Assembly: GCF_026898135.2 (NCBI RefSeq) | Contig: NZ_CP114035.2 | Location: forward strand, 5,249,501-5,313,500 | Reading direction: 5' to 3' | Length of the DNA: 64,000 nucleotides | From: Pseudomonas fortuita | Lineage (GTDB): Bacteria > Pseudomonadota > Gammaproteobacteria > Pseudomonadales > Pseudomonadaceae | Shown here: in pieces, positions 8,801 through 17,259 of the stretch | Layout: each line of letters starts with the position of its first letter | Numbering within the stretch: position 1 is the first letter of the stretch | Made by a program: the position numbers and the translations under genes | The notes under the pieces: model-generated | Seen by the model: the letters and a program-made list of their open reading frames with translations, nothing else | Told to the model about the DNA's origin: nothing | Database searches by the model: none

Positions 8801-11191
8801 CTAGAATTCGAAGGTGCTGGACAAACTCACCTGCCGGGCATCCCCAATCGCCACGAAGTACTGGTTCACCGCCGAACTGTAATAAACCTTGTCGAACAGG
8901 TTCTTCACGTTCAATTGCAAACGCACGTTGTGCTCATCAAGCTTGGTCTCGTAACTGGCGAACGCGTCGGCCACGGTGTACGACGGCAAGTCGAAAGTGT
9001 TGGTCGCGTTGCCCGCCCGCTCACCCACGTAACGCGCGCCTGCCCCCAAGCGCAGATTGTCGCCACCGAACAGGCTGCCGAAGTCGTACACCGCCGACAA
9101 CGAACCGCTGTGCCTGGCCACATTCTGCAGGCGTTTGCCTTCAAGATCAGGGTCCTTGGTCACCTTGGCATCGGTAAACGCATAGCTGCCGATCAGGCTC
9201 CAGCGCTCGCTGAGCTGCCCGGTCAGGTCAAGCTCCACACCCCGTGAACTGACTTCCCCTGCATTGCTGTAGACGGTCTCGCCGGTTCCGCTGTCGAAAT
9301 TGGCGACCAGCACGTTGCGCTTGGTAATGTCGAACAGCGCAAGGGTACCGGTCAGGCTACCGGGCATGTCGAGCTTGGCTCCCAGCTCCCAGGACTTGCC
9401 CTCTTCGGGTGCGACCGAAGCGTCCAGCACCACACCGCCGGTCAGCGGTGCAATGCTGGAGTTGGGCTTGAACGACTCGCTGTAGCTGCCATAGAACGAG
9501 AGCTGGTCATCAACCTTGTAGACGATGCCTGCGTGCGGCACCCATGCCTGGCCGCTGGTATCGGTATTGGCCGTGAACGGCCGGCCACGGCCGGCATACT
9601 GGTCGTATTGCTGGAAACGTGCGCCGGCCACCAGTATCCAGTGCTCGTCCAGGTGCAGTGCGTCTTGCATGAACAGTGCATCGGTGCGCAGCTTGTCGGT
9701 CTGGTCGCTGTCACTGGCTCGTACGCTGGTGCCTTCCACCTCCTGACCATAAACGGGGTTCAGGTAACTGAAGGTGGAGCGGGCAGTCTGGCGAATGAGG
9801 TCGCCGCGATACACTTTGCGGTCTTCATGGTCGACGCCGAACAACAGATCATTCTGCATGCCGGCCAATTCCACATTACCGGCCAGGCTCAGAGTAGCGA
9901 ACTGGTCGCGGCTCATGGCGTTGTGGGTGCCGTCGATGCTGCGCGTCAGCGTGCCTTTGGCTTCGTTGACGCCGGTCACCCGCACCTGGCTTGCATCGTA
10001 GGTCTCGCGGTTGAAGCTGTAGCCAAAGTGCAGCTTCCAGTCGTCGGCCAGCTGATGGTCGACTTCCAGGCGGTACAGGTCGGAGCGCCCCTCCATGTCG
10101 TTGAACGGCTCGTCCAGGCGGCGCGTGGCGGGGATGTTCAGCGGGTGGCCGTTGCTGCCGAACGCGGTGCCACGGTCGAAGGGGTAGAGAAACTCGCGGT
10201 GCTCGTAGGCCAGCACCACCTGCGTGTCTTCGCCCAGCCAGGCCAGCGACGGCGCCACCAGCGATTCGCGGTGCACGCCGTAGTTGCGCCAGTAGTCTTC
10301 GTCTTCGTGATCGACGATCAGGCGGTAGGCGAAGTTGCTGTCGCCCAGCGCACCGGTGCTGTCCAGCCCGCCGCCACTGCCGTTCTTGCCGCTGCCGTAG
10401 GTCGAGCCACGCACGGTCAGGGCGTTGTACTGCTGCAGTTGTGGGCGCTTGCTGACCACGTTGATCACCCCGCCCGGGTCCTGGATGCCGTACAGCAGCG
10501 AGGCCGGCCCCTTGAGCACTTCGACCCGCTCGGTGCTGGCGTTGAGGCTGCGGCCCTGCACGATGGGCATGCCATCGCGCATGATCGAGCCGTCGCGGTT
10601 GTCGCCAAAGCCGCGCTTCATCACCGTGTCGGATGTGCCGCCAAAGTTGTTGCCCTGGGTAATGCCGCTGACGTTGGCCAGGGCATCATCGAGGTTGCGC
10701 GGGGCTTGGTCGCGGATGACCTGGGCCGGTACCACGTTGATGGCCTGCGGGATGTCCTGATTCGGCCCCTGCCCGCGCATGATCGAAGCGCTGGCCGGGG
10801 GCTGGTAGCTGTAGTCGTCCAGCTGCGAGGTTACGTTGGTGGCCTGCAGGTTGAGGGCGCCTGAAGTGTCGGCGGGTTCGAGGGTCAGGGTGCGTGCGTC
10901 GACGCGCCGCCAGGCCAGCCCGGCGTTGCCCAGCAGCTGTTGCAGCGCCTGCTCGGCGCTGAACCGGCCATTCAATGCCGGGGCCTGTACACCTGGCAGT
11001 TCGAGGGTGTAGACCACGCTCTGGCCGGTGGTGCGGCTGAAGGCGTTGAGCGCCTGGGCCAACGGTTGGGCCGGCTGGGCGAAGGCAAAGGCCTGCAGCT
11101 GCTCGGCGGCGCTTGCCAGGGGGGCGACGGCGAAGGCCGGCAGCGCAGCAAGGCCGAGCCAGAGAGGGACGCAACGCGGGGAGAACTTCAT
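8801..11191 (-). CDS. TonB-dependent siderophore receptor with N-terminal signalling (STN) domain
   Basis: 796 residues from ATG 11191. In order: Sec signal peptide (~1-28), STN/secretin-like signalling domain (~30-110), TonB-dependent plug with the motif AINVVPAQVIRDQAPRNLDD, and a 22-strand barrel ending in a terminal phenylalanine (SSTFEF). The STN domain marks it as a transducer that talks to a FecR/FecI pair, which lies directly upstream. It would import a ferric siderophore, identity unknown. An in-frame ATG upstream (MSESAIHS) is possible but would bury the signal peptide. Confidence 0.92.
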   Translation of the reverse strand: MKFSPRCVPLWLGLAALPAFAVAPLASAAEQLQAFAFAQPAQPLAQALNAFSRTTGQSVVYTLELPGVQAPALNGRFSAEQALQQLLGNAGLAWRRVDARTLTLEPADTSGALNLQATNVTSQLDDYSYQPPASASIMRGQGPNQDIPQAINVVPAQVIRDQAPRNLDDALANVSGITQGNNFGGTSDTVMKRGFGDNRDGSIMRDGMPIVQGRSLNASTERVEVLKGPASLLYGIQDPGGVINVVSKRPQLQQYNALTVRGSTYGSGKNGSGGGLDSTGALGDSNFAYRLIVDHEDEDYWRNYGVHRESLVAPSLAWLGEDTQVVLAYEHREFLYPFDRGTAFGSNGHPLNIPATRRLDEPFNDMEGRSDLYRLEVDHQLADDWKLHFGYSFNRETYDASQVRVTGVNEAKGTLTRSIDGTHNAMSRDQFATLSLAGNVELAGMQNDLLFGVDHEDRKVYRGDLIRQTARSTFSYLNPVYGQEVEGTSVRASDSDQTDKLRTDALFMQDALHLDEHWILVAGARFQQYDQYAGRGRPFTANTDTSGQAWVPHAGIVYKVDDQLSFYGSYSESFKPNSSIAPLTGGVVLDASVAPEEGKSWELGAKLDMPGSLTGTLALFDITKRNVLVANFDSGTGETVYSNAGEVSSRGVELDLTGQLSERWSLIGSYAFTDAKVTKDPDLEGKRLQNVARHSGSLSAVYDFGSLFGGDNLRLGAGARYVGERAGNATNTFDLPSYTVADAFASYETKLDEHNVRLQLNVKNLFDKVYYSSAVNQYFVAIGDARQVSLSSTFEF

Positions 11192-11294
11192 GGACGCTGA
11201 CCTGTGAGAGGGTGATGATTGCGAATGAATCGCACTTTCACTCATTACACGGATGCCACGTCCTGTTACCTCACCCGCTAACTGAAAATATTTT

Positions 11295-11407
11295 CCCTGT
11301 ACCGGCCTCTTCGCGGGCACGCCCGCTCCCACAGGGATGGCACAAGTTCAAAATCCGGTGCAGTACCTGTGGGAGCGGGCATGCCCGCGAAGAGGCCGGC
11401 ACAGGCA
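11295..11407. repeat. REP pair, inverted
   Basis: Two inverted REP copies (cores near 11306-11334 and 11366-11400) between fecR and the receptor gene. They lie inside what would otherwise be one minus-strand operon and may modulate read-through or stabilise the upstream mRNA. Confidence 0.85.
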
Positions 11408-11408
11408 A

Positions 11409-12388
11409 CTACCGGATCAAGGTCAAACGCCCGAACACGGTCTGCCGCGAAAAGCCCATGACCTTGCCCAGCGAATCCAGCGCCAGCAGCGGCTCGGTCA
11501 CCGGAAAGCTGCCGCTGACCTTGCGCTGCCCCAGTTCGCCATCCAGCAACAGGATGCGCCCCGGGTAATAGCGCCCAAGGTCTTCGACCACCTGCGCCAG
11601 CGGCACCTGGTAATAGTTCAGCCACCCCTGCCGCCAGGCCAGGCGGTTGTCACTGTCCACCACCAAGGTGTCGCCTACCCTGCCTGCGCTGTAGGCCACC
11701 TGCTGGTTGGCAGTCAGTTCACCCGCCAAAGTGCCTTGCGCGGGGCTGACCCTGACCCGCCCACTGCGCACTGTCACCTGGGCGCCCTCGCCTTGCTCAC
11801 GCACCTCAAACTGGGTACCGAGCACTCGCACTTCGCCACCGCCCGCTTCGACCACGAATGGCTCACCGTTATGAGTGACCTCAAAGTATGCCGCGCCATG
11901 CAGCAACCGCACACGGCGCTCACCCTGGGCAAAATCGACTGCAATGGCGCTACCTGCATCAAGCGTCACCTGCGACTGGTCGGCCAAGGTCACCTGGCGA
12001 ATCTGCCCGGCACTGCTGTAGTCAGCCTGCAGCTCCTGCAACCAGTATCCCGGGTGCCAGCCCCCGGCAACGCCCACGGCCAGCATCAGGCAGGCCGCCA
12101 TCGCCATTGCCGCCATCCGCCGCCACGGGCCACGGGTCGGTGGCCGGGCCATTGCATTGAGGTAGTGCTGCAGGGCGTCCTGTTCTTCGTCGGCCAGTCG
12201 CGCGGCCGGAGCGGCGCTTTTCTGCCACAGCGCCTGGGCCTGTTGGTAGGCCTCACGGTGCCCGGGGTCGGCCAGCAACCAGCGCTTGAACGCAGCCCCT
12301 TCCGCTTGCGCGGGCTGCTCATTGATGCGGCTGAGCCTTGCAAAGCGGCCTGGGACTGCGCCTCGGTGATCGGGGGCAAACGGCTCAT
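11409..12388 (-). pseudogene. FecR-family anti-sigma factor gene with an apparent 1-bp frameshift
   Basis: FecR relays the receptor signal across the inner membrane to its ECF sigma factor. The natural start is ATG 12388, overlapping the fecI stop as ATGA and preceded by GGGAG. That frame reads MSRLPPITEAQSQAAL and then leaves the family sequence. Family sequence resumes in another frame as RLSRINEQPAQ..., so one base is missing (or two extra) near 12336-12345. The remainder is intact to residue ~325: a DUF4880 N-terminal segment, a hydrophobic helix (AAMAMAACLMLAVGVAGG), the FecR domain, and the C-terminal STN-binding part. Either a true inactivation, phase variation, or a sequencing error. 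Confidence 0.83.
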
Positions 12389-12960
12389 CGACGGGCACTC
12401 CCAGGCCGGCGTGGGGTGGGCGCGGGCTCGGCAACACTCGCCTTGCACGCTTCAAGGGCGCGCATCATATGCTTTTCCACGGCACTCTGGGACAGCTGCA
12501 TGGCCTTGGCGATTTCACCGTACTTGCAGCCGTGGATGCGGTTGAGCAGAAAGATCTGCCGGGTGCGCTCGGGCAAGGCGCGCAAGGCGGCTTCGATGCG
12601 CTGCAGGTCGTGGTCGACCTCCAGCGCCTGCTCGGGCGCCTGAGCCATGCCCGTGTCGTCCATTGGCAGCGCGGCTTCTGCCACGCGTTCACGGCTGCCT
12701 TCACTGCGCAGGTGGTCGATCGCCAGGTTGCCGGCACAACGCAACAGGTACGTGTCCAGCGCCTCGACCTTGACCTCGGGGCGGCGCCAGAAACGCAGGA
12801 ACAGCTCCTGGACCAGGTCTGAAGCCGTGGCGCGACAGCCTACACGCCGGCTGACCAGTGCCTCCATGCGCGCACGCTGGGCCAGGAACACCTGGACGAA
12901 ACGTGCACGCCCGCCCGCGCTGTCGGCCTCGGGCTCGATGATATCCCTCTGCTCGCTCAC
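12385..12960 (-). CDS. FecI-like ECF sigma factor
   Basis: 191 residues from GTG 12960. Region 2 (ATASDLVQELFLRFWRRP and LLRCAGNLAIDHLRSE) and region 4 (LPERTRQIFLLNRIHGCKYGEIA) are clear. It should direct RNA polymerase to the receptor gene downstream when the ferric siderophore binds. The start lies 5 bp after the stop of the DUF3325 gene, so it appears to be co-transcribed with the three membrane-protein genes upstream and hence under the same Fur-box candidate. The stop overlaps the fecR start (12385-12388). Confidence 0.92.
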   Translation of the reverse strand: MSEQRDIIEPEADSAGGRARFVQVFLAQRARMEALVSRRVGCRATASDLVQELFLRFWRRPEVKVEALDTYLLRCAGNLAIDHLRSEGSRERVAEAALPMDDTGMAQAPEQALEVDHDLQRIEAALRALPERTRQIFLLNRIHGCKYGEIAKAMQLSQSAVEKHMMRALEACKASVAEPAPTPRRPGSARR

Positions 12961-12964
12961 GGGT

Positions 12965-13291
12965 TCACACAGCGAACACGGCCAGCAAAGGCCCGAGCAC
13001 CACACTGGCGGCAGCTGCGCCCAGCAGCAGGCGCGGCTGGTAGGGCAAGCCAAACACCCACACGGTCACCCCCGCCATCATCACCGCCGTCCACTCCACC
13101 AAGCCATGGGCCCAACCACGCAGGTGCACGCTGAGGACCAGCGACAGCATCAGCAGCAGCCAACCGGCAACCCGCAACACCCGTAACTGCCCGGGGCGCG
13201 GCTTGCGCCCAAGCAGTTCGCTGAAGTGCTTTTCCATGGCCAGGCACAGGGCGACAAAGCCTGCGAATGCAATCAGTGCGTTACCCAGCAT
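12965..13291 (-). CDS. DUF3325-family membrane protein
   Basis: 108 residues with three hydrophobic helices, matching the small DUF3325 proteins found beside PepSY and DUF3649 genes in iron-uptake operons. Function not established. Its ATG overlaps the PepSY stop as ATGA (13291-13293), and it runs to 5 bp before fecI. Confidence 0.85.
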   Translation of the reverse strand: MLGNALIAFAGFVALCLAMEKHFSELLGRKPRPGQLRVLRVAGWLLLMLSLVLSVHLRGWAHGLVEWTAVMMAGVTVWVFGLPYQPRLLLGAAAASVVLGPLLAVFAV

Positions 13292-14865
13292 CAGCTCACC
13301 TGCGCCGTTTCAGTGCCCGGTTTTTGTGCCACGCGTGCTCGCCTGGCTGCCGGTTTGGGGCTGCGCAGCATCTTGCCGGCCAGCCAGGCCAGGAACAGGC
13401 CGGTACCCAGTGCCGTCAGGTCGAAGCCCGCCATGGCCCAGTCACCCGCCTGCAACGAATGGTTCAGTCCCCGGTCGGTGCCAAGGCCGTTGAGCAGCGG
13501 CAACAGGGCAAAGGCCAGCGCACCCAGGGCCAGTTGCTCGCCCCAAGCCCGGCGCCCGCTGCGCAGCACGGCATGCACCAATGACAAGCCCCAGGCGATG
13601 AAGAAGGCATTGACCTCCCAATTGGCGCGGCCCTCGATGCCCACCGGAATCAGGCGGTTGGCCCAGAAGAAGCCCGCCACCGCCAGCAACAGCCCGCTCA
13701 TGCTGGCGATATTGAGCACCTCGACCAGGCGCAACTCACCCGGCATGTGCGGGCGCTTGGCATGTTTGAGTTGGCGCTTGCCCAGCCACATCACCAGCCC
13801 GGTGCCGATCACCGCAGTGCCAGCAATGCCAAAAAAGAAGTACAGCCAGCGCAGCCAGGGCCCGGCAAAGTTGCCCATGTGCAACCCGGCAAAGCTGAAG
13901 GCGGTCATCATTGCCCCGCTCTCTGGCTTGCCCTGGCTCAGCAGCGCGCCACTGGCGCCGTCAAACGTCCAGTTGGCACTGCGCCGATAAGCCACGTGGT
14001 CGGCAGCCGATTGGGTAAAGATGACGCGGGCATTGCTGTCACCCGGGTTCTGCACCTGGATGTTGCCAATGCGCGCCCCGGGCTGCAGCGCCTGCACCTT
14101 GGCATACAGGCTTGGCAGGGCGACCAACGGCGTCGCCAGTTGGGCTGCCTTGGGCGCATCGTCGCGCCCGAACAGGTCGTTGAAGTACTTGCCGGTGTCA
14201 TTGCCATAGCTGGCCATGATGCCCGCCGGCATCACCATGTACATGAACAGCACCAGGCTGCTGTAGCTGATCATCAGGTGGAATGGCAGCACCAGCACGC
14301 CTATGGCGTTGTGCCCGTCCAGCCAGGAACGCTGGCCCTTGCCGGGGCGGAAGGTGAAGAACTCCTTGAAGATCTTCTTGTGGGTGATGATGCCGGTGAC
14401 CAGCCCCAGCAGCATGATGAAGGCGCAGAAGGTCGACAGCCAGCGGCCAAACGGGTATGGCATCTGCAGCTGGAAGTGGAAACGGTAGAAGAAATCGCCA
14501 CCACGGCTGTCGCGCGCCTCAACCGGTTCGCCGGTCTGCGTATCCAGGGTTTTGTTGACAAAGCCACGCGGCCCGCCATTGGGATCGCGATAGCCAACGC
14601 TCAGGCCCGCCTCGCGCTCGTTGGGCATGCGGATGAACCAGGACGCGGAATGCCCGGCGTTGTCCTGCAGATACTGCTGGGCCTTATCCAGGCTGAGGGC
14701 CGGGTCCAAGGCATGACTGCGCACTTCGGGCTGCATCCAGTGGGTAATTTCTTCCTTGAAATACGACAACGTGCCGGTCAGGAAGATGGCAAACAACAGC
14801 CAGCCGAAGATCAGGCCGGTCCAGGTGTGCAGCCAGGCCATCGCCTGGCGGAAGCCTTCTTTCAT
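13291..14865 (-). CDS. PepSY-associated membrane protein (putative ferric-siderophore reductase type)
   Basis: 524 residues. The protein starts MKEGFRQAMAWLHTWTGLIFGWLLF, the usual first helix of PepSY-TM proteins with a histidine (His14) that can bind haem. A periplasmic PepSY region follows (~55-185), then further helices with conserved histidines (GHNAIG..LPFHLMI), and three or four C-terminal helices. Family members such as FoxB and PiuB take part in iron release from siderophores. The ATG overlaps the DUF3649 stop (ATGA), which supports the start and an operon. Confidence 0.88.
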   Translation of the reverse strand: MKEGFRQAMAWLHTWTGLIFGWLLFAIFLTGTLSYFKEEITHWMQPEVRSHALDPALSLDKAQQYLQDNAGHSASWFIRMPNEREAGLSVGYRDPNGGPRGFVNKTLDTQTGEPVEARDSRGGDFFYRFHFQLQMPYPFGRWLSTFCAFIMLLGLVTGIITHKKIFKEFFTFRPGKGQRSWLDGHNAIGVLVLPFHLMISYSSLVLFMYMVMPAGIMASYGNDTGKYFNDLFGRDDAPKAAQLATPLVALPSLYAKVQALQPGARIGNIQVQNPGDSNARVIFTQSAADHVAYRRSANWTFDGASGALLSQGKPESGAMMTAFSFAGLHMGNFAGPWLRWLYFFFGIAGTAVIGTGLVMWLGKRQLKHAKRPHMPGELRLVEVLNIASMSGLLLAVAGFFWANRLIPVGIEGRANWEVNAFFIAWGLSLVHAVLRSGRRAWGEQLALGALAFALLPLLNGLGTDRGLNHSLQAGDWAMAGFDLTALGTGLFLAWLAGKMLRSPKPAARRARVAQKPGTETAQVS

Positions 14866-15167
14866 GGGTTTTTCATCCAGTAGGCAACGCCGCTGATCAT
14901 GGCCAACAGCAGGCTGGGCGCCAACACGCCCAGCCAGGCACGCCAGGCGCTGCGACAGGCAAAGCACCAGATGAATGCCAGCAGGTAAAAGACGAACGAC
15001 AACAACAGGCCGGTCAGCGTGGCATCGACCGTTGGCAGCGGTACTACCAGGGCAATGCAGACGCTGGCCATGGACGCCAACAGGTAGCCGCCCAATAGCG
15101 CGGCCAGGCTGCGTGAGGCAACGGCCAGCCGATAGCTGTGCGGAAGGCCGGCAGTTTTGCGCGTCAT
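14862..15167 (-). CDS. DUF3649-family membrane protein, first gene of the iron operon
   Basis: 101 residues, three hydrophobic helices, the usual partner of PepSY and DUF3325 proteins. The family is thought to assist iron-siderophore handling but has no assigned activity. It lies closest to the Fur-box candidate at 15200-15218, so the operon DUF3649-PepSY-DUF3325-fecI-fecR probably starts just upstream. Confidence 0.83.
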   Translation of the reverse strand: MTRKTAGLPHSYRLAVASRSLAALLGGYLLASMASVCIALVVPLPTVDATLTGLLLSFVFYLLAFIWCFACRSAWRAWLGVLAPSLLLAMISGVAYWMKNP

Positions 15168-15199
15168 GGCAAGGTCCGGATGTTTTCTGGGGGTGCAAT

Positions 15200-15218
15200 A
15201 ATAATGATTTCAATTCTC
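15200..15218. promoter_or_regulatory. Fur-box candidate upstream of the iron operon
   Basis: On the minus strand the 19-mer GAGAATTGAAATCATTATT matches the Fur consensus GATAATGATAATCATTATC at 14 of 19 positions. It lies 33 bp upstream of the DUF3649 ATG, in the right place to repress the promoter in iron-replete cells. Confidence 0.75.
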
Positions 15219-15251
15219 ATAGGCAAAGAGTTAGCGATGTGCTGCCTGTTC

Positions 15252-15347
15252 TGGCCCTATCGCCGGCAAGCCGGCTCCCACCGGTATTGCACAGGGCTTG
15301 AAGACAGCGGGCTTCTGTGGGAGCTGGCTTGCGGGCGATAGGGCCGG
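15252..15347. repeat. REP pair, inverted (CTATCGCCGGCAAG variant)
   Basis: Two inverted REP copies of the variant with GGCCCTATCGCCGGCAAGCC, between the iron operon and the decayed fecI-fecR locus. Confidence 0.83.
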
Positions 15348-15431
15348 TGGAGATTGCCGAGCACTTTGCCCTGCAATACAGCGCGAACAATTCTTACTAC
15401 TATTTGCGCTACACAGCGCCGGAGTATCACG

Positions 15432-15810
15432 GTGCCCAGCGCGCTCACATCCACGGTCGAAGGCCTGTACCGCGCCCATCACAACTGGCTTACCCGGGTG
15501 CGGCTGTTCGAAGGTGAACTGGCGCTGCAAGTGGCCAACGATCCCCGACCATTGCTGCTGCGTACCGGCGAAGGGGCGCTACACCGGCACGGCGGCCGCT
15601 TCAACGGGGGCTGGCAGTCGGTCTCGGCGCTCGACCACAATGTGGGCGCCTGGGTCGACGGCATGCTGGTGGCCTCGCAGATGCGCCTGGCGGATTTCCG
15701 GGTCGTATCCGCTGGATGACAGTGAGCGCATCCTGCAAATGCTGGAGGTAGCACTGCCGGTTCGGGTGCGGCGCTTCACCCGGTCGTGGGTGATGGTGGA
15801 TGTGGGGTGA
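15432..15810 (+). pseudogene. Fused remnant of a second fecI and fecR locus
   Basis: GTG 15432, with a GGAG site, opens a frame reading VPSALTSTVEGLYRAHHNWL, the standard N-terminus of a Pseudomonas FecI-type sigma factor. After ~21 codons it jumps to FecR C-terminal sequence (FEGELALQVANDPRPLLLRT, then GAWVDGMLVASQMRLADF). The FecR reading then shifts frame near 15700 and continues as SGSYPLDDSERILQML and VRRFTRSWV to the stop at 15810. So most of fecI, the N-terminal half of fecR and at least two inner FecR segments have been deleted. A weak Fur-like AT-rich stretch lies just upstream (15385-15407). Not expected to be functional. Confidence 0.82.
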
Positions 15811-15850
15811 GGGCTACCAGGTGACCGCCGCGGGTTTTGCAGGGGGGCGT

Positions 15851-16074
15851 AGATCGAGCGCCGCCCGCGCGGCGCTTCGCGGGGCAAGCCCGCTCCCACA
15901 TTTGTTTCGGGCCAGTTATGCCTGCAAGAGAGGCGCGCGACCGCCTTGTTTGTACGACTCGATATCGAGCCATGCGCCAAGGCGATCGCGCTCCTTTGTC
16001 ACAGGACTGATTGGCCCGAAACAAATGTGGGAGCGGGCTTGCCCCGCGAAGCGCCGCGCGGGCGGCGCTCGATC
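15851..16074. repeat. Long inverted-repeat element, copy A (64-bp perfect arms)
   Basis: Positions 15851-15914 are an exact 64-base reverse complement of 16011-16074, around a 96-bp centre. Each arm joins an ordinary REP core (GCGGGGCAAGCCCGCTCCCAC) to an outer GC block (GCGCCGCCCGCGCGGCGC) and an inner TTTCGGGCCA. A second copy is at 25148-25425. It lies inside the decayed fecI/fecR/receptor locus. Confidence 0.93.
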
Positions 16075-16416
16075 TCACAGGCGACAAAAAATTCATGGCG
16101 AAAACACCCGCAAAAAAAAAGATCAAATCAACTGAGCCATTTTCCCAACCTTGCGTGACAGACATGGCAGCCCCCCTCTCTAAGGACCCGACCCATGCCG
16201 TTGCGCCCCAGCCCCCTCGTCCACGCCCTGCTGCTCACCACATCGCTCGGCGTGGCCACGCCTGCCAGCCCCATTTGCAACAAGAAATTTATTTTCAAAA
16301 AGGGCTTGAATTCGGTCCGCGGTTGCCTGACCTTAGAGTCAAGAGGCGCAGAAATTCCAAGGGTCTCAAGGACCTGAGCGCGTCTCCATGCGAGCAAGCT
16401 GAATAAGGATTGAATC
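16075..16416. other. Gap between the repeat element and the HPF-family gene
   Basis: About 340 bp. It contains an A-rich stretch (16108-16119), a short remnant of a receptor gene (16195 onward, listed separately), and an AT-rich stretch (16281-16305) that may hold the promoter of the HPF-family gene. A short frame at 16095 beginning MAKTPAKKKIKS has no ribosome site or recognisable family. Confidence 0.5.
16195..16377 (+). pseudogene. Signal-peptide remnant of a TonB-dependent receptor gene
   Basis: ATG 16195, preceded by AAGGA, encodes MPLRPSPLVHALLLTTSLG and VATPAS, a typical Pseudomonas receptor signal peptide. After ~26 residues the frame continues into unrelated sequence and stops at residue 60. 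Its position downstream of the fecI/fecR remnant matches the usual fecI-fecR-receptor order, so it is most likely what remains of the cognate receptor. A small secreted peptide is a less likely alternative. Confidence 0.6.
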
Positions 16417-16764
16417 ATGCAAATCCAGGTCAACAGCAGCAACCATTTCGAAAGCAACGCCCGTCTCGACCAGTGGGTCCGCAGTACACTGCAAAGCTCC
16501 CTGGAACGTTACGAAGAAGACCTCACCCGCATCGAGGTTCACCTGCGCGACGAGAACGGCGCCAAGCCCGGACCGCATGACAAACGCTGCCAGATGGAGG
16601 CTCGCCCCAAAGGCCACCAACCGATTTCCGTGACCCACACTGCCACTTCGGTGGACCAGGCAGTCGACGGTGCCGCCACCAAGCTCAACCACGCGCTGGA
16701 ACACTTCTACGGCAAGCTGCGCAGCAAGCGCGGCGCCCTGGAACTGAGCGACCCGGACGCCTGA
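16417..16764 (+). CDS. HPF/RaiA-family ribosome-associated protein
   Basis: 115 residues starting MQIQVNSSNHFESNARLDQWV, with the beta-alpha-beta pattern of the S30EA/HPF domain over residues ~1-105 (RIEVHLRDENG, then SVDQAVDGAATKLNHALEHF). Such proteins bind the 30S decoding region in resting cells. It is shorter and more divergent than the housekeeping HPF next to rpoN, so it is probably a stress paralogue. A strong terminator follows 10 bp after the stop. Confidence 0.87.
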   Translation: MQIQVNSSNHFESNARLDQWVRSTLQSSLERYEEDLTRIEVHLRDENGAKPGPHDKRCQMEARPKGHQPISVTHTATSVDQAVDGAATKLNHALEHFYGKLRSKRGALELSDPDA

Positions 16765-16774
16765 CCGCACAATG

Positions 16775-16805
16775 AAAAACGCCCGGCCAAGTGCCGGGCG
16801 TTTTT
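16775..16805 (+). terminator. Rho-independent terminator after the HPF-family gene
   Basis: A 13-bp perfect stem AAAAACGCCCGGC / GCCGGGCGTTTTT with a 5-base loop. The A-tract on one side and T-tract on the other could make it work in both directions. Confidence 0.92.
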
Positions 16806-16829
16806 ATTAAAGGCCATTGAAGGCCTTCC

Positions 16830-17237
16830 TCAACTCACTACCCTCAGCTTTGGTACGGGGAACAGGTTCTCCAGGGTTTTCAGCAAACGCGCGTGATAAA
16901 GCGGCTTGCGGAAAAAATCCACCACCTGCAGGTGCAGCATTTCACTGACGTCATCCACGTCGGCCTGCCCGGACATGACAATCACCGGCAGGTGCTGGCG
17001 GGCCGTGTGATTGCGCATGCGCCTGATCAGACCAATGCCGCTTTCCTCCGGCATACGCAGGTCGGTGATCACCAGGGCAACGTCCGGATGACGGGTAAGC
17101 TGTTGCAAGGCAACCTGTACCGATGTCGCGGTCAGGCAGGCGAAGCCTTCATTTTCGAGAAGTTCGGCCAGCTCCAGCAGAGCGTCCTGCTCGTCATCCA
17201 CCAAAAGGATCTGCTGGCGCGAGAAAGCGTTCTGCAT
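16830..17237 (-). CDS. Stand-alone receiver-domain response regulator at the edge of the tad locus
   Basis: 135 residues containing only a receiver domain: acidic pair D14/D15, phospho-acceptor D59 (VITDLRMPE), S89 (VIVMSG) and K111. No DNA-binding or enzymatic output domain follows; the protein ends about 24 residues after K111. It is encoded next to flp in the same direction, 23 bp downstream of it. In P. aeruginosa the tad locus encodes PprB (receiver plus LuxR-type HTH); none is present here, so this receiver may be the partner of the histidine kinase at 26365, as an inference from location. Confidence 0.9.
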   Translation of the reverse strand: MQNAFSRQQILLVDDEQDALLELAELLENEGFACLTATSVQVALQQLTRHPDVALVITDLRMPEESGIGLIRRMRNHTARQHLPVIVMSGQADVDDVSEMLHLQVVDFFRKPLYHARLLKTLENLFPVPKLRVVS

Positions 17238-17259
17238 GGCGTTGGCTCCTGCTCACCGG

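Noticed and set aside
11409..12455. FecR read as a single 348-codon frame starting inside fecI
   Set aside because: The first ~45 codons of that frame lie within fecI and do not resemble FecR. The real start is at 12388 in another frame, so the long frame hides the frameshift.
16095..16406. Small basic protein MAKTPAKKKIKS...
   Set aside because: No ribosome site, composition driven by an A-run, and it overlaps the better supported receptor-signal remnant.
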